DNA of 64,000 bases from Posidonia oceanica (Eukaryota > Streptophyta > Magnoliopsida > Alismatales > Posidoniaceae): positions 5,208,001 to 5,272,000 of the forward strand of contig JAZBRS010000044.1 of NCBI GenBank assembly GCA_037176725.1. Direction: 5' to 3'. A program made the position numbers and the translations under genes. Position 1 is the stretch's first letter; each line of letters starts with the position of its first letter. Positions 9,900 through 20,713 of this stretch are shown here, one piece after another. Below the pieces are notes generated by a model, which worked only from the letters and a program-made list of their open reading frames with translations, searched no databases and had not been told where the DNA came from.

Positions 9900-10960
9900 C
9901 CCCCCTCCAAACCCAAGCCTTTCACCTTTTTTCTCTTCTGATTATCCTTTTCTCTCTCCCGATTATCCTTTTTCTCTCTCCTGATTATTCTTTTCTCTCT
10001 CCTCCTTATCCTCCTTCTCTTTCTCCTTCTTTTCCCCTCTCTCTTTCCTCTTTTCTTGCTTACCAATGGGCCCACCCCATTCTCTTATCTTCCCTTTATT
10101 TTATCCTTATTTTATTTTTTATTTTATTTTATCCCATGTTATTTGATCTTTAATTTCTTCTCTTCCCTTCCTTTCTTTCTTCTCTTTCTTTCTTTCTTTC
10201 TTTTCCTTTCCCCACACTAAACCCTAAAACCTAATCCACTCCAAAACCCAAAACCCATTTCAAAATCCTAAATCCCACCCAAAATCAAACCCTAAAACCC
10301 TAAACCCTAAACCCTAATCCAGAAAACCACATCAAAACCTAATTAAAAAAAACCTGGAAAAGCTTAATAAAAAAAAAACCAAGAAAAACCTAATTAAAAA
10401 ACCTAAGTAGCAAACCTAGAAAACAATCAAAACAAAACTTAGAAAAATCAAAACAAAAACCCTAGAAAATACTTAACTAAAAAACCAAGCAAAACCATCC
10501 TTCAAAAACAATTAAAAACCTTAAAATCCTAATTAAAAGAAAACTTAACAAACAATTAAAACAAAACTCAAAAACCACAAGTTTTCTTCCTTCTCCTTCT
10601 TTTTTCTCTTAATATCCTTTTTTTCTCCTTCTCTCTCCTCTTTATCCTCTTGCTCTTTCCTCCTTTCTTTCCTTCTTTCTTTCTTTCTTTCCTTTCTTTT
10701 CCTCCTATTCCTACAGTCCGGCCCACTCCTTCATTTTCCTTTTCTTCTTTTTTCTCCTCCTCCTCACGATCCAGCCCACACCTCCTCCTCCTTTCCTTCT
10801 TTCCTTCTTTCTTTTTTTCCTTTTTTTCCTTTTCTTCTCCCTCCTCTCTTCTCCTTTCTCCCACAGCCAGTTGTCATCCTCCCTCCATTTTCAAATCCAC
10901 CTGACATCCCTCCGTCATCCTTGGCTTCCCTCACCTCACAGCCATCCCTTCCTCCATCAC
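9900..10960 (+). repeat. Pyrimidine-rich and AACCCTA-rich low-complexity zone of E
   Basis: CT-rich stretches (about 9940-10210 and 10570-10870) flank an A/C-rich zone with many AAACCCTA and AAAACCTAATT motifs (10215-10560), including a short run of CCCTAAA repeats at about 10288-10318. The D LTR has a comparable zone on its minus strand. No gene seen; the lysine/glutamate-rich frames on the other strand are low-complexity artefacts. Confidence 0.6.
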
Positions 10961-11499
10961 CTCTAGCCTGTGCTTAAAAACCACGACCAAGACCAAGACC
11001 AAACCAACGGCCATCAATGCACATACACAGCCTTCACATACAACCAGCTCTCCTCTTCATTTTTTCTTCTTCTGAACGAGCATTCTCTTCACCCACAGCA
11101 ACCCAGGCCTTCTTCTTCACCATCACAGACCACAGCCCTCTCTTCATCCTTCTCCTGCCAAGAGCCGACACCTCCTCCTCCTACACAGCACCCAACCCAC
11201 AGACCAACATCCATCACAGCAACACCCTCTCTCCACCATCACACTCCTCCACAGCTTCCTCCTTCAGACCTTCTCCACTTTCTCACTTCATCCTCTTCCA
11301 ACGACCAAGAGCCACTCCTCCACCACAAAAACAACCAGACCACCACACCCAACAAACACAGACACACACAGACCTCAGCCCTCCATCTCCTCTTCATCTC
11401 CTCTTCACCACCAGACCAGCACCCACACCCACAACCCACAGAAGCCACAGAGAGAGAGAGGAAGAAGAGAAGAGAGAGAAATTATTCTCCAAGAACCCA

Positions 11500-12000
11500 C
11501 TCTACCATTTTTGGGTTTTGAGCGGGCAAACGGCGACCTGAGGCCTCCATGAGCTCCGGAGACCTTCCAGCAACATGCTGCGATCCTCCCCTGCCGCAAC
11601 CGCAGCCTCCGGCTCCTCCTCCGCTTGCCACGCCATTGACAGAGGTTACCCAAGGTTGTCCGGCCACCCGCACGCTCCAACAGGTAAACAACCCTTCTCC
11701 CGTCCTCGCCTCGCTCCCCTTTAGCTCCCCATGCTTTTATTTGCTAGTTTCGCGCCCTGGTGCGCCGCCAAAGCCTCGCCGAAGTCCCCTTCTTCTCCGG
11801 CGCCGGCCGTCGGAGCAACAGCACGTCGCGCGCGTCAGGCCGTCCGGAAGCCCCGTCGCCGCCTCGCCACACCGCCCGCACCTCCGCCGAACCGCGCTAG
11901 GCCGCCCGCACCTCCGCCCAAGCCTCGCCGCCCTCTCCTTCGCCGCCGCAGAACCTTCCCCGGCGAGCTTCGGCCACGGCTACTGTGGCTTTAGTTTTTT
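11500..12000 (+). other. GC-rich segment of solo LTR E
   Basis: A sharply GC-rich block inside an otherwise AT-rich LTR, with CCGCC/CGCC runs. Open frames here are Pro/Ala/Arg-rich with no recognisable domain. The D LTR has a block of the same kind at 31500-32870. It may be transcribed leader or first-exon-like sequence, but I see no gene. Confidence 0.45.
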
Positions 12001-13520
12001 TATTCCATTAGTTAGTTCTTAGTTTATTTTTGCCTTAACTTAGCTATTTTACCCTCGTATTGCGTTTGTTTCCTTCAGTTTTATTTATTTACTTTTAGGT
12101 CCAGCCGTAGTTTAAGTTTCATTTAAATCTGAATAAAAACTTTATTACATTGCATTTAATTCCTGTCTTTTCTTTTTATTGCATCTTAGTCCTACTGTAG
12201 TTCAAAACATTTTAGCTTCTTTACGTTTTAGTCCTGTAACTTATTTTCTTTACATCTAGGTCCTGTGGTTGATTAATATTATTTGATGTCATGTTTTTAG
12301 CTTATTACATTGCATTTTTCTCCTGTAGTTTATTTTATTTACATATCAGTCCTCTGCTTTGTTTATCATGTCATTTAAATTCAAGTTTACCATACTGTAT
12401 TGCATATTTTATTCTGTATTTTATTTTTATTACGTTTAAGTCCTTTGTTTAGTTAGAAATCATTCAATTTCATACTTTACCATCTTACATTGCAATTTTT
12501 ATCCTGTATTTTGTTTTTATTACTTTCCAGTCCTCTGGTTGTTAAGCATGTCATTTAATCTACATTTTACATTATTGCATTGCATAAAACCCCAGCATGT
12601 TTCGTTTATTGCATTTTAGTCTGTGGAAATATGTTGTGCCTTGTGTTTCCTTGTTTTTAAGCCCTGGATTTTATTTTAATTGCATTTGGGCCCTTTGCAC
12701 ATCAACTTGGCACATGTTTGCTTTCTTTTTGGACTTGCTGTGTGGTCTAGAGGTTTCTGTTATCTACATCCAGGTCCTTCTGAGTTTCAAAATGTCCCCC
12801 AGGTTTTGTTTTGTCTTGCAGTTAAGCCCTTAGCTTTTTAAAAGCTTGCATGTAGACCCTTCCAATGCTTTGTGGTTTCCATGTGGTTTTCTTTTGGCTT
12901 TGCTTTCAAACCTAGAGGCCTGTTTAGGTTGCACCCAGGTTTTTGAACATTACTATGGCTGTGCATGCTTGATCTTTTGCTGGACTTGCTGTTTAGTCCT
13001 GGTTTTTCCTGAAAATTGCACATAGGTCCCTAGGATCATCTTTTGTGGTTTTTAAAAGCTTCTTGGCTTTGTTTTTCTGTCCAAGCTTTTCCAAAGTTGC
13101 ATGAGGATCCCTTGTAGGTCTTCTTTCTGGAATTTGCACCTATTTGCTTGTTTTGCACCTTAGTCCATAAGTTTTCTAAAACTGCGTTTAGGTCATTTAT
13201 TGACCAACTGCATGTTTGCCTTGTATTTTTTGTTGCATCTGCCCCTTGCTGGCCCTACCCATTGCTGCACTTGCATCCCTGCATGCACTTATCATGTTTG
13301 CACTGCATTTTTGCCATGTTTTGCACATAGACCCTTGCACATTTTCCTATTTGCATATAGGTCCCTGCACTTGCATTTTTGCACACATATCGCACACACA
13401 TCTTTGTACATTGCACCTAGACACCTGTTTAGGCACCTACCAGCATCTGTAGCACTTTTGCATGCCCACATCCTGCACTGCACACCCTTAGAGCATATTT
13501 GCACTTAGCTCCCTGTCTTT
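12001..13520 (+). repeat. Degenerate T-rich repeats of about 60 bp in E
   Basis: Recurring pieces such as TTTAGTCCTGTAGTTTATTT and ACATTGCATTTT repeat loosely to about 12600. They give way to GCACCTAGACC/TTGCAC-like pieces to about 13520. Their inverse (AAATGCAA, GGACCTAAATGCAA) is found in the D LTR at 30640-31440. No coding signal. Confidence 0.6.
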
Positions 13521-14112
13521 TCTGGCCCTTGGGCCTTCTACCTTAAAGCCTGGATAACTTCCGATCGGACCGTCGGATCTTCGTGACCAAGCTACCCGGA
13601 TCATCCTAGCGGTGCGGACTTTCATGCTGACCAACGTTATCTCAGATCAGGCCTCAGATCTCCAAGGTAAGTCCATCTGAATCATTGCATATCATTTGTT
13701 GCCTGTCATTCGCATTGCATGCATTGTTTTTCGCACCTTGTTTTCCGCGCATGTAGATTAGGGCTTCCTCTCTTGCCTATCTACTCTACTTCCTCTTTTT
13801 GCGTCTTCTTAGTGTCTTTGGGTTGAGTTTTCCCTCGGATTCACTACTGATCGCGACCTCCTTCCCCCTTTTCCACGATTCGATTGCACAGCGAGCTTTG
13901 GGCAGCGTGCGAGACACATCGTGGGACGGTTTAGTGGGAAACAGTTGCAAGATAGTGGTGATCCCTCCGCTTGCTTTCTTTCCCCTTTGCAGGTCTTCAC
14001 ACCCGCATTGTGTGGTCCTTATCCGATGTTTGTTTCACACTCACATCGCTTGTCTCTCCTTTGCATCCGGGCTGGTAGCCCTAACTGCCCGGTTGACTCC
14101 CGTCGTGTCGTC

Positions 14113-14450
14113 TAATCTTTCCCTTTGCTTGTCGTACCCCTGCATCGCGTGACTTTTCCGATATTTTGCTTTTATGTTTGCATCGCTTGTTTTCCGCTCG
14201 GATTTGCTTTCCCCTTTGCTTGTCGTACCCCTGCATTGCGTGGCTTTTCCGATGTTTTGCTTTTACGCTTGCTTTGCTTGTTTTTCGCCCGGATTTGCTT
14301 TCCCCTTTGCTTGTCATACCCCTGCATTGCGTGGCTTTTTTGATGTTTTGCTTTCACATTTGCATCGCTTGTTTTCCGCCCGGATTTGCTTTCCCCTTTG
14401 CTTGTCGCACCCCTGCATTGTGTGGTTTTACCGGTGCTTTGTTTTAATCA
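14113..14450 (+). repeat. Tandem array of about 91 bp, 3.5 copies, in E
   Basis: The piece CCCTTTGCTTGTCGTACCCC recurs at about 14121, 14211, 14304 and 14394. It occupies the same relative place as the 30-bp array of the D LTR, but the unit sequence differs. Confidence 0.8.
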
Positions 14451-15097
14451 CTTGCATTTGCATTAGGACAGTGATGCTTACTACTTGGAGTTCTCACGGA
14501 CTAGGGTTCGCCCGGTTCGGAACACAGACAGCGCTGCTGAGCACTTAGATTGCACCTTTAATTCCTTGCACGCATTCTATCACTTAGAGCACACATTTGA
14601 GCATCAAATTAGGCATTCATGGCACTTAGGCCTTCAAAGTATGCATTTCCCCTCAAAAGCGAGCGTAAGCCTAAAAAGACTGCTCCTCGGGCGTGTCGGG
14701 GGTGCTTAACACCTTCCCTACGCGTAATAGGAGTCCTTACCCTTTCTCTCGCCCGCAATGACCCTTTTATCTTCGTCTTTGGCACGAGTCATCCATTTTT
14801 GCATAGTATTGCATCTTCTTGTGTGGTTTTGCATGTTTTCCATGTATTTCCCCGGTTTTCCTTGTCTCTCGACTTAATAGACATGGTGGCGACTCCCTTT
14901 TGTCTTTCCTTTCTTTTTTCTTCTTCCCTTTGGCTTTTCGCCTCTGTTTTCGGTGTTTTGAGTCGAGTTTCCTCCTCGGATCACCCACTATTAGTGAACT
15001 TGATTTTCTGATCAGTGCATGCGAGCTCTGGCAGCGTCCACGGACGATCGCGAAGCTCACAGGGATCGCTACAGCGTCTAATATTCCTCTATTGGTC

Positions 15098-15153
15098 GTT
15101 ATATGCTTCAGATAGTGCGTCCAACGTTGGACGCTGACATTTGCTCATTTAAT
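15098..15153. repeat. Token dimer right of solo LTR E
   Basis: Units at 15098-15125 and 15126-15153. With the pair before E they form a four-token cluster between gene B1 and the pol remnant. Confidence 0.8.
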
Positions 15154-15610
15154 GCCCCTAAACTGTTCTCCTACACGACCTCAGCAAATTTGTTAATCCA
15201 TCTAGGGGTATTATTGCCCCTAGTCCAAAGTGACCTCTGGAAACTCAGAAACATCTTTAATACTGTGAAATCAAAATGGTTACGGAAATCTTGGTAACAA
15301 CCTATATACAATGCATACTTTAAGCAAACCTAATGCTATGAAAGGAAAAAGGTCTTAATGCAAAAAGTTAAGGGAAACTTGGATTTTTGAATAACAAGTA
15401 TTGGCCTCAGCTTTGTTGTCTAAAGATGATATGCTAGACGAGGGACTGTCTCTTCTCGAGATCCCAGTCTTAGCTCGTAGGTGAATACCAAGTGACTATC
15501 CTGAATAGGAGGGGTCAAGTATGACGCGGAGTCGTAAAATGTCCTAAATTTTTGCATCATTGGCCTTACTCGTTATCAGTTTCATGAGGTGATGTTGGTT
15601 GGGTAGGTTT
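15154..15610. other. Element B spacer
   Basis: Unique AT-rich sequence between tokens and minisatellite. No gene or signal recognised. Confidence 0.5.
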
Positions 15611-15900
15611 TACCCTTTTGTTATTTTTTGGATTTTTGACTTTGTCATTTTTTTGGATTTTGTTTTATCATTTTTTTGGATTTTTAGTTTTATCATTTTT
15701 TTGGATTTCTGATTTTATCATTTTTTTTTGGATTTTTGGTTTTATCATTTTTTTGGAATTTTGATTTTAGCATTTTTTTTGGATTTTGTTTTATCATTTT
15801 TTTTTGGATTTTTGGTTTTATCATTTTTTTAGATTTTTGGTTTTATCATTTTTTTGGATTTTTGGTTTTATCATTTTTTTTGGATTTTTGGTTTTAGGGG
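15611..15900 (+). repeat. T-rich minisatellite of about 25 bp after pol
   Basis: About ten copies of TTTTATCATTTTTTTGG plus ATTTTTGG with variable T runs. On the element's coding strand it is A-rich. Element C has a related repeat in the same place (52555-52712). Confidence 0.85.
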
Positions 15901-16185
15901 AGACGAAGAATCTTCCGGGAAGTTGGGAAACTGGGGACCTCATAGCTGAAAAACCTTGACAGTTTGGTCTCTTGTGCATCTCAGAGTCAGAAGATACCTC
16001 GGGCTTGCTTTGGCACCTAACTGCCCCTAGACTTAGGCTTCTACCCCTTGCCTCTAATGTGTACGGTGCGGGATGTGGGTGGAAGGAAAGTTGATGTCCT
16101 ATCCTAAGATGTCGGCTGAAGATTTGAAGCCTAAATCCCTCCTAGTTTAAGGTTGATTCCTACTACGCTTAGTATTACCTAGTTT
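15901..16185. other. Element B spacer between minisatellite and post-pol frame
   Basis: Unique sequence; nothing recognised. Confidence 0.4.
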
Positions 16186-16395
16186 TCAGTTTTGACTCTT
16201 GGATAGCTTCTTTGCTGCCTTCTTTTCCATTCTCTTTCTTTTCTTGCACATGGACAACTTCTTTGTTGCCTTCTTTTCTGACTCCTTTTTTGTTTTCTTT
16301 CTGGGTACTTTGGCAAGTAGTCTCACCCCGTTTGAGTGCTTGGTCAATGGATACTCATTCCTTGACGAACCGAGACACTCTTTTATTTGGTACAC
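16186..16395 (-). CDS. Small Lys-rich frame downstream of B integrase
   Basis: A 69-codon minus-strand frame ending in a Lys/Ser-rich repeat (KKATKKLSMCKK, KKAAKKLSKSQN). The underlying DNA is a loose repeat of AGCTTCTTTGCTGCCTTCTT on the plus strand. Element C has a comparable Lys/Glu-rich frame at 52983-53231 in the same position. It could be a small basic protein of the element or just translation of a repeat; I lean to the latter. Confidence 0.25.
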   Translation of the reverse strand: MYQIKECLGSSRNEYPLTKHSNGVRLLAKVPRKKTKKESEKKATKKLSMCKKRKRMEKKAAKKLSKSQN

Positions 16396-16661
16396 TCCCC
16401 TCTTTTCTGCGCTTCTAGGTTTTGGCCTTAGACGCCTACCCGATTTGTACTAGGGTAACGTGTCTGACTCGAGGGTTGTGTGTGGACTTGTTGTTCATGA
16501 ATTGGGAGGGGGCCCCTTATGGTTTCACCTCTATCTCAGTGTTGGATCATTTTCTTTCCTTCTCCCACGAAGTGTTTGTGGGGTGAGGCTAAGGCATGAC
16601 TCCTAGGCTTCAACAGCAGTAGGCCCTCAAGCACGGATAGTCTAATGGCTCAGTGTGCATA

Positions 16662-17255
16662 TCAATGGTAGTACCTCTTGAGGTATAGTGTATTCCAGGG
16701 ATATTCAAGCCCAGTGTCATCCTCTCTGGCCAAATAATAGGCATTGCCCGGATATGCCTCAACCACCAAGTATGGTCCTTCCCAATTCGGTCTCAGTTTC
16801 CCATGCTTACGAGGAAGGATTTCTTTAAGCACCCATTCACCAATATTGAATTTACGTTCAATTACTTTCTTCTTATATGCTCTTGCAAGTCGTTCTTGGT
16901 AGAGGCGGGCTTGCTCAGCTGCTTGCAACCGCTTTTCATATAGCAGATCCAACTGTAGACTTAATAATTGCCTCTTATCCTCGGTAGGTATCTCATCGTC
17001 GAGTTGTACCCTAGATGAGGGGACCATGACCTCAAATGGGACTACTGTCTCCATACCACACATAAGCGCAAACGGAGTTTGGCCCGTAGGTGTTCTTATG
17101 GAGGTTGGATAGGCCCATAAGGTATCAATTAGCTTATCTGTCCAGTCATGTCCCTTGACTCCTCCTACCGTTTTTTTAAGGATTTGGATTAACGTTTTAT
17201 TAGTAGCTTCAGCTTGCCCATTACCCTGGGGGTAATATGACGATGAATGATGCAA
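16662..17255 (-). pseudogene. Integrase C-terminal fragment of element B
   Basis: The frame opens within the third catalytic motif region (YYPQGNGQAEATNKTL, including the final Glu of DDE). It continues through the conserved C-terminal part (LWAYPTSIRTPTGQTPF, ERKFNIGEWVLKEI, PNWEGPYLVVEAYPGNAY) to a normal end in LYLKRYYH. The two Asp residues, the zinc finger and all upstream pol are absent; the sequence right of 17262 is unrelated. So a deletion removed gag to mid-integrase. The retained part is 60-70% alike by eye to the C integrase. Confidence 0.9.
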
Positions 17256-17289
17256 TTCAATCTTAAGTAAGTAGCCACACAGAGAATGT

Positions 17290-17345
17290 GTTAGACACGG
17301 AAACTGCGGCGTACAACGTTAAATGCAGCTATTCGAGCGTCTAAC
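17290..17345. repeat. Token dimer in element B leader side
   Basis: Units at 17290-17317 and 17318-17345, abutting, right of the integrase deletion junction. Confidence 0.8.
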
Positions 17346-18057
17346 ACCCTGTTTACAGAAAACTGCACAGAAACACTTTCAGACAGCGATTAAAGTTTTA
17401 GCTTTTGTTTTCGCTTTGAGATTAGTGTTTTAAACCTGTCGTAGCTCTCTGGGTACCTTAAAGTTTGGGTATGGCTTTCTTTTCCAGGGATTTCTATGGA
17501 TTCTCACAAAATGGGTAAAAAAATATATTTTTTTGGTACTACCTCCTACCTCAACTCCTAAGGATGCTAGGGGGAGCTTGAATACACTTAGGTCCCTACC
17601 CCATAGAGGTAGAGCCCAGCGTACTCAGGATTGATCAGGTCACTCACGTATCAACAACAATAAAATAAACAAACCACCGAAGGAGGAGGAAGGAATACAA
17701 ATCAAGACTTGAGGTTCTAATTATCTTTCACAAAAAGCCAAAGAAGAAGGAGGGCTCCTTGTGAAAGAAAATGACAATACAAGTACCTTTCCTAAGCCCT
17801 TTGCAACAGAGGTGCTTGGGACCTAGATGGTTACTTATATAACTCAAGAAATGATGCAAGCAACTAGTTCCCAATAAGAGCTATGCAAGTCATATAAAAA
17901 AAGATTCGATTTTTGTTGTTTTTTTTTTTGAAAAGCACCCAAAGATTAAAACTAAGAAAAAATTTAAAACCGATCACCTCACACCTCAATCCTTGGGCTA
18001 GGTATGAAAAGAAAACTAAGAAAAAATTTAAAATAGAAAGGTTTCTGTTCAGTAGTC
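17346..18057. other. Element B leader sequence
   Basis: Unique, A-rich, non-coding. Parts near 17570-17830 resemble leader sequence of element C around 62380-62700 in content (GGTCCCTACC-like pieces). No gene seen. Confidence 0.4.
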
Positions 18058-18113
18058 GTTAGACGTAGATATTGGGGCGTCCAATGTTAAACGCGCCAGT
18101 TTCGGCGTATAAC
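18058..18113. repeat. Token dimer near the B primer-binding site
   Basis: Units at 18058-18085 and 18086-18113, about 270 bp from the primer-binding site. Confidence 0.8.
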
Positions 18114-18385
18114 GTACTGATAGTGTTTTTTCAAAAAAAAAACAGTGGCTTTTATAAACCACCTCCACGCCCGAGAATCCAGAGAGAAGGGGGAGGTGAT
18201 TTCAGTTATTTAAACATAGAAAACAAACGAAAAGGATCACGATGCCTCAAAACACTAAGAGGAATTTCGCCGCTTCTTTAAAACTAAAAAAAAACTAAGA
18301 AACTAAAACTAAAACTAAGAATGTCAATAATGAGAAGGAAGAAGAAAGAAGGACTTACTCACCTTGCACGGAGGCACTTTTAGCC

Positions 18386-18403
18386 GTCCCACCGTGATCG
18401 CCA
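18386..18403 (-). promoter_or_regulatory. Primer-binding site of element B
   Basis: The plus strand reads GTCCCACCGTGATCGCCA, a tRNA 3' end including CCA, three bases from the LTR terminus at 18407. Element C uses the same site. The implied tRNA ends GUGAUC-G-CCA with a discriminator G. I think this is an arginine isoacceptor but cannot confirm it. Confidence 0.75.
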
Positions 18404-19220
18404 GACTGTGGATATGCGGTTTTTGGAGGAGGAGATCAGGAGGAGAAGGATGCTTCGCCTCTCCTTTGTTGATATTCGCTCCTTCTTGGGGTCCCCCTTT
18501 TGTTGTATCCGACTTCTCCACTCCACGTGTGTTGAAGTCAGTGTGATCCCCACTCTCGGTTTGCTTTCGCTGGCCCTCGAGACGCCTTGGGGAGATGTGT
18601 GATGGTAGTGGGTTCAGCTACCTTGGGACAACGCCTGCATTGCCCAAGGGTGCTCGTGCTAGGTGAATCTCTTCTTCTTTCTTCTTCCTCCTTGTATGAC
18701 AAATGTTAACAAAACAAACAGAAATGATGCAAATATGAATCAATATGGTGTAGTAACCTATTCAAAGTAAAAAAAAAGGACATAAAGAAACACAACGAAA
18801 TACTCACCCGAGGGGTTTGATCCCCCCGGCTACAACTAACGGAAATGTATGCCTAGCTACAATAATATATGAAATAAATATGCTCGATTATACTATTGAA
18901 TTACACATATGATATGAAAAGAGAAAAAACTAAAAAGAGTCCCCTTTTAGGATTCAATCCACTTTCTCAAAGCTCTCTCAAGACGTGGTTTCTCTCTATG
19001 GGGGTCTCTCCACTATTTCAATTCTCAGAAACCTCTCCTTTCTCTCAAAGAAAAAAAAAATCCTTTTTTCTATTAAAATCCCTTCAAAATCCCTCCAATT
19101 TGTGTGAGCTTAAAAATCCGACCCCTGACCCTGTGGGGGGACCCCTGCTTTTATAGAAGTAGGGGAGGAATAAAAAAGGACACAAAGGCCAAGTCAGCAA
19201 AAATTCCTGTTTCAGAAGTG

Positions 19221-19279
19221 TTATACGCTGGAAATCCAGCGTATAACGTTATAAGCAGGAGTCCCAGCGTATAATAACC
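19221..19279. repeat. Token dimer in the B LTR
   Basis: The first unit (19221-19248) is a perfect inverted repeat: GTTATACGCTGG, AAAT, CCAGCGTATAAC. The second starts at 19249 and is 31 bp through a small insertion. This is the counterpart of 3067-3122. Confidence 0.9.
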
Positions 19280-19400
19280 TCCGAGACATAACTGCCAGGA
19301 TAAAGGAATATTCCCCAATTAAGGTGTCATTAAGTGTGTTTAACTCAGTCTTGATTGCTTTGACCAAATAAAGAAAGTTTTGGGTTGACTGGGTTGCCAC

Positions 19401-19484
19401 GTTGGACGCTGGAAAACCAGCGGCCAATGTAAGCTGCTGGAAAACCAGCGGCCAACGTTGTACGCTGAGAATCCGGCGTACAAC
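19401..19484. repeat. Token trimer in the B LTR
   Basis: Units at 19401, 19429 and 19457, each 28 bp, e.g. GTTGGACGCTGG, AAAA, CCAGCGGCCAAT. This is the counterpart of 2820-2903. Confidence 0.9.
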
Positions 19485-20173
19485 ACCCTCAGTCAGTTCA
19501 TTTCCCAAATTTGGTCAAGACATGAAGAACATTCTGTAGATGTGGAATTCGGGGGGGTGTTTAAGGAGATGTCAGCGCTTCCACGACGTTGACAGCCTTT
19601 GTTGTGATCGCCACTCGTCTCTGGGCAGACAAGACACCTGGGGGGAGATTATGATGATGCGGGTCCTCGGACCACTAGATTGACGGCAGGGTGTCGTCTA
19701 GCGGCCTCCTCGTGCTGCGTGAGTTCCTTCCTTTCCTTCAAAACAAAACGACATAGATTAGCTTCGGTGTAGTATCAGTAACAGAGGTGAATGAAACGAC
19801 ATGACTAAAAGAAAATAAATACTGACCGGGAGTTGTTCCCCGTATGCATATGCTATGATCCTATGCTAAGGAATGTAAAGAGATGTAGTAAGAAACTAGA
19901 TTGGAAGAAGATACTCCATTTCACCCTTATGCTGTGTGCAATGAGGTTGGAAGGAAGCACGGTCGGAGCTCCAGCGTAGCTGAGGATTCCCGGATTGGAG
20001 GTAGAAGCTCTGGTTGGTAGCCTATTGGGGAGAGGAGATAGTGTTTCTGGATTGGAAAACTAGCTCTTTGAAGGTGGCTCACAACTGACAGGGCTCTGTC
20101 TCTTTTGGAAGTTCCTCTCTGGGGGGATTTCTCTTTCTAAAATTTTGACCCTCAAACCACCAGCCTAGGGGGT

Positions 20174-20185
20174 CTATTTATAAAC
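20174..20185 (-). promoter_or_regulatory. TATA box of LTR C
   Basis: The plus strand CTATTTATAAAC gives TTTATAAATAG on the minus strand. It is conserved in the right LTR at 63881. The nearest token starts 60 bp upstream (minus strand sense). Confidence 0.6.
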
Positions 20186-20244
20186 TCTAGGGGTGTAGGG
20201 ACGGTTGGAGTTCAAAAAATTCTAGAAAAATGGCAGTTAGTTTG

Positions 20245-20713
20245 AGTCACCGGTTGGAGTGGCGCCTAAACCTAGCAACCGCATGGTTAAAGTGGGGGAC
20301 GACCCGAGAACGAGGCCATGACTTTTAGTCGCCGCATGAGCTGGCGCTTAACGGTCGAGGGGGGAGTGGGAAATAACTGTGGAAAAGCGGTTCGAAAGGA
20401 GCCACGATCGCTAGTCGCCGCATTGAGTGACGCCTGACGGTCAAAGATCGTGGGAAGACCGAGGCGGTTCCACAACCGTTCAGTCGCCTGATGAGCTGGC
20501 GCCTGAGAGTTGAGGGGATAGTGGGGAGCAACCGCTGCCCATGATCGCCCAGTCGCCTATCCAGTTGACGTCCACATGGGTCTCCTCCTGAGATGGCTTC
20601 TGACTGAGCCGCCTCCTCGGATGGCTGCTAGTGTAGTCGGCTGGGAAATGGACGGCAGTTGTAGTCGCCGCCTTAGGTGGCTACCATGTGAGTCGCCTCC
20701 CCAAGTGGCTATT
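20245..20713. repeat. Ten C-family palindromic tokens in the LTR
   Basis: 23-bp units of the form AGTCGCC, nine bases, GGCGACT start at 20245, 20327, 20413, 20482, 20551, 20579, 20607, 20635, 20663 and 20691. The last six are spaced exactly 28 bp. Arms vary (AGTCACC/GGCGCCT, AGCCGCC/GGCTGCT) while the 7-9-7 geometry is constant. Confidence 0.9.

Larger units (their letters stand above)
9676..15073 (+). mobile_element. E: solo LTR of a D-like family, 5398 bp
   Basis: Begins TATTGACACCCC (the family start TGTTGACACC with one change) and ends GGGATCGCTACA, the same termini as the LTRs of element D read on the minus strand. It is flanked by GCGTC on both sides (9671-9675 and 15074-15078). No internal region is present, so it is a solo LTR left by recombination between two LTRs. 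Its 3' 600 bp (from about 14460) aligns with the D LTR, including a shared block around GAGCGTAAGCCTA and CGGGCGTGTCGGGGGTGC. Internal composition zones also match D: a CT-rich part, a GC-rich part (11500-12000), a T-rich repetitive part and a tandem array. Confidence 0.9.
4012..19534 (-). mobile_element. Element B: defective minus-strand Tat-type retrotransposon with antisense genes
   Basis: Reading on the minus strand: broken 5' LTR (19534-18407), primer-binding site (18403-18386), leader, an integrase C-terminal fragment (17255-16662), an A-rich minisatellite, and then two genes on the opposite strand, B1 (7989-9433) and B2 (4425-7171). Gag, protease, RT and RNase H are missing through a deletion ending near 17260. 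Element A interrupts the 3' side at 4011/4012, solo LTR E lies at 9676-15073, and element C breaks the 5' LTR at 19534. B is thus the oldest layer seen. Confidence 0.75.
18407..19534 (-). repeat. 5' LTR of element B, truncated by element C
   Basis: Begins TGTGGATATG on the plus strand, the inverse of the LTR A end. It continues to a point matching about 2771 of LTR A, where element C starts. About 160 bp of LTR should resume right of C, outside the window. It contains five tokens and, at about 19147-19155, the inverse TATA box. Confidence 0.85.

Noticed and set aside
10288..10318. Interstitial telomere repeat (CCCTAAA)n
   Set aside because: Only about three or four units within a wider AAACCCTA-rich low-complexity zone of an LTR; no sign of a telomere end or fusion.
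11017..11541. Ser/Pro/His-rich protein in solo LTR E
   Set aside because: Overlapping frames of similar length and composition in CA/CT-rich DNA, no recognisable domain, inside an LTR.
2820..19484. Tokens as microRNA or tRNA-like genes
   Set aside because: Arms are only 9-12 bases with a four-to-ten-base interior, and clusters sit upstream of promoters rather than forming transcribed hairpin precursors.
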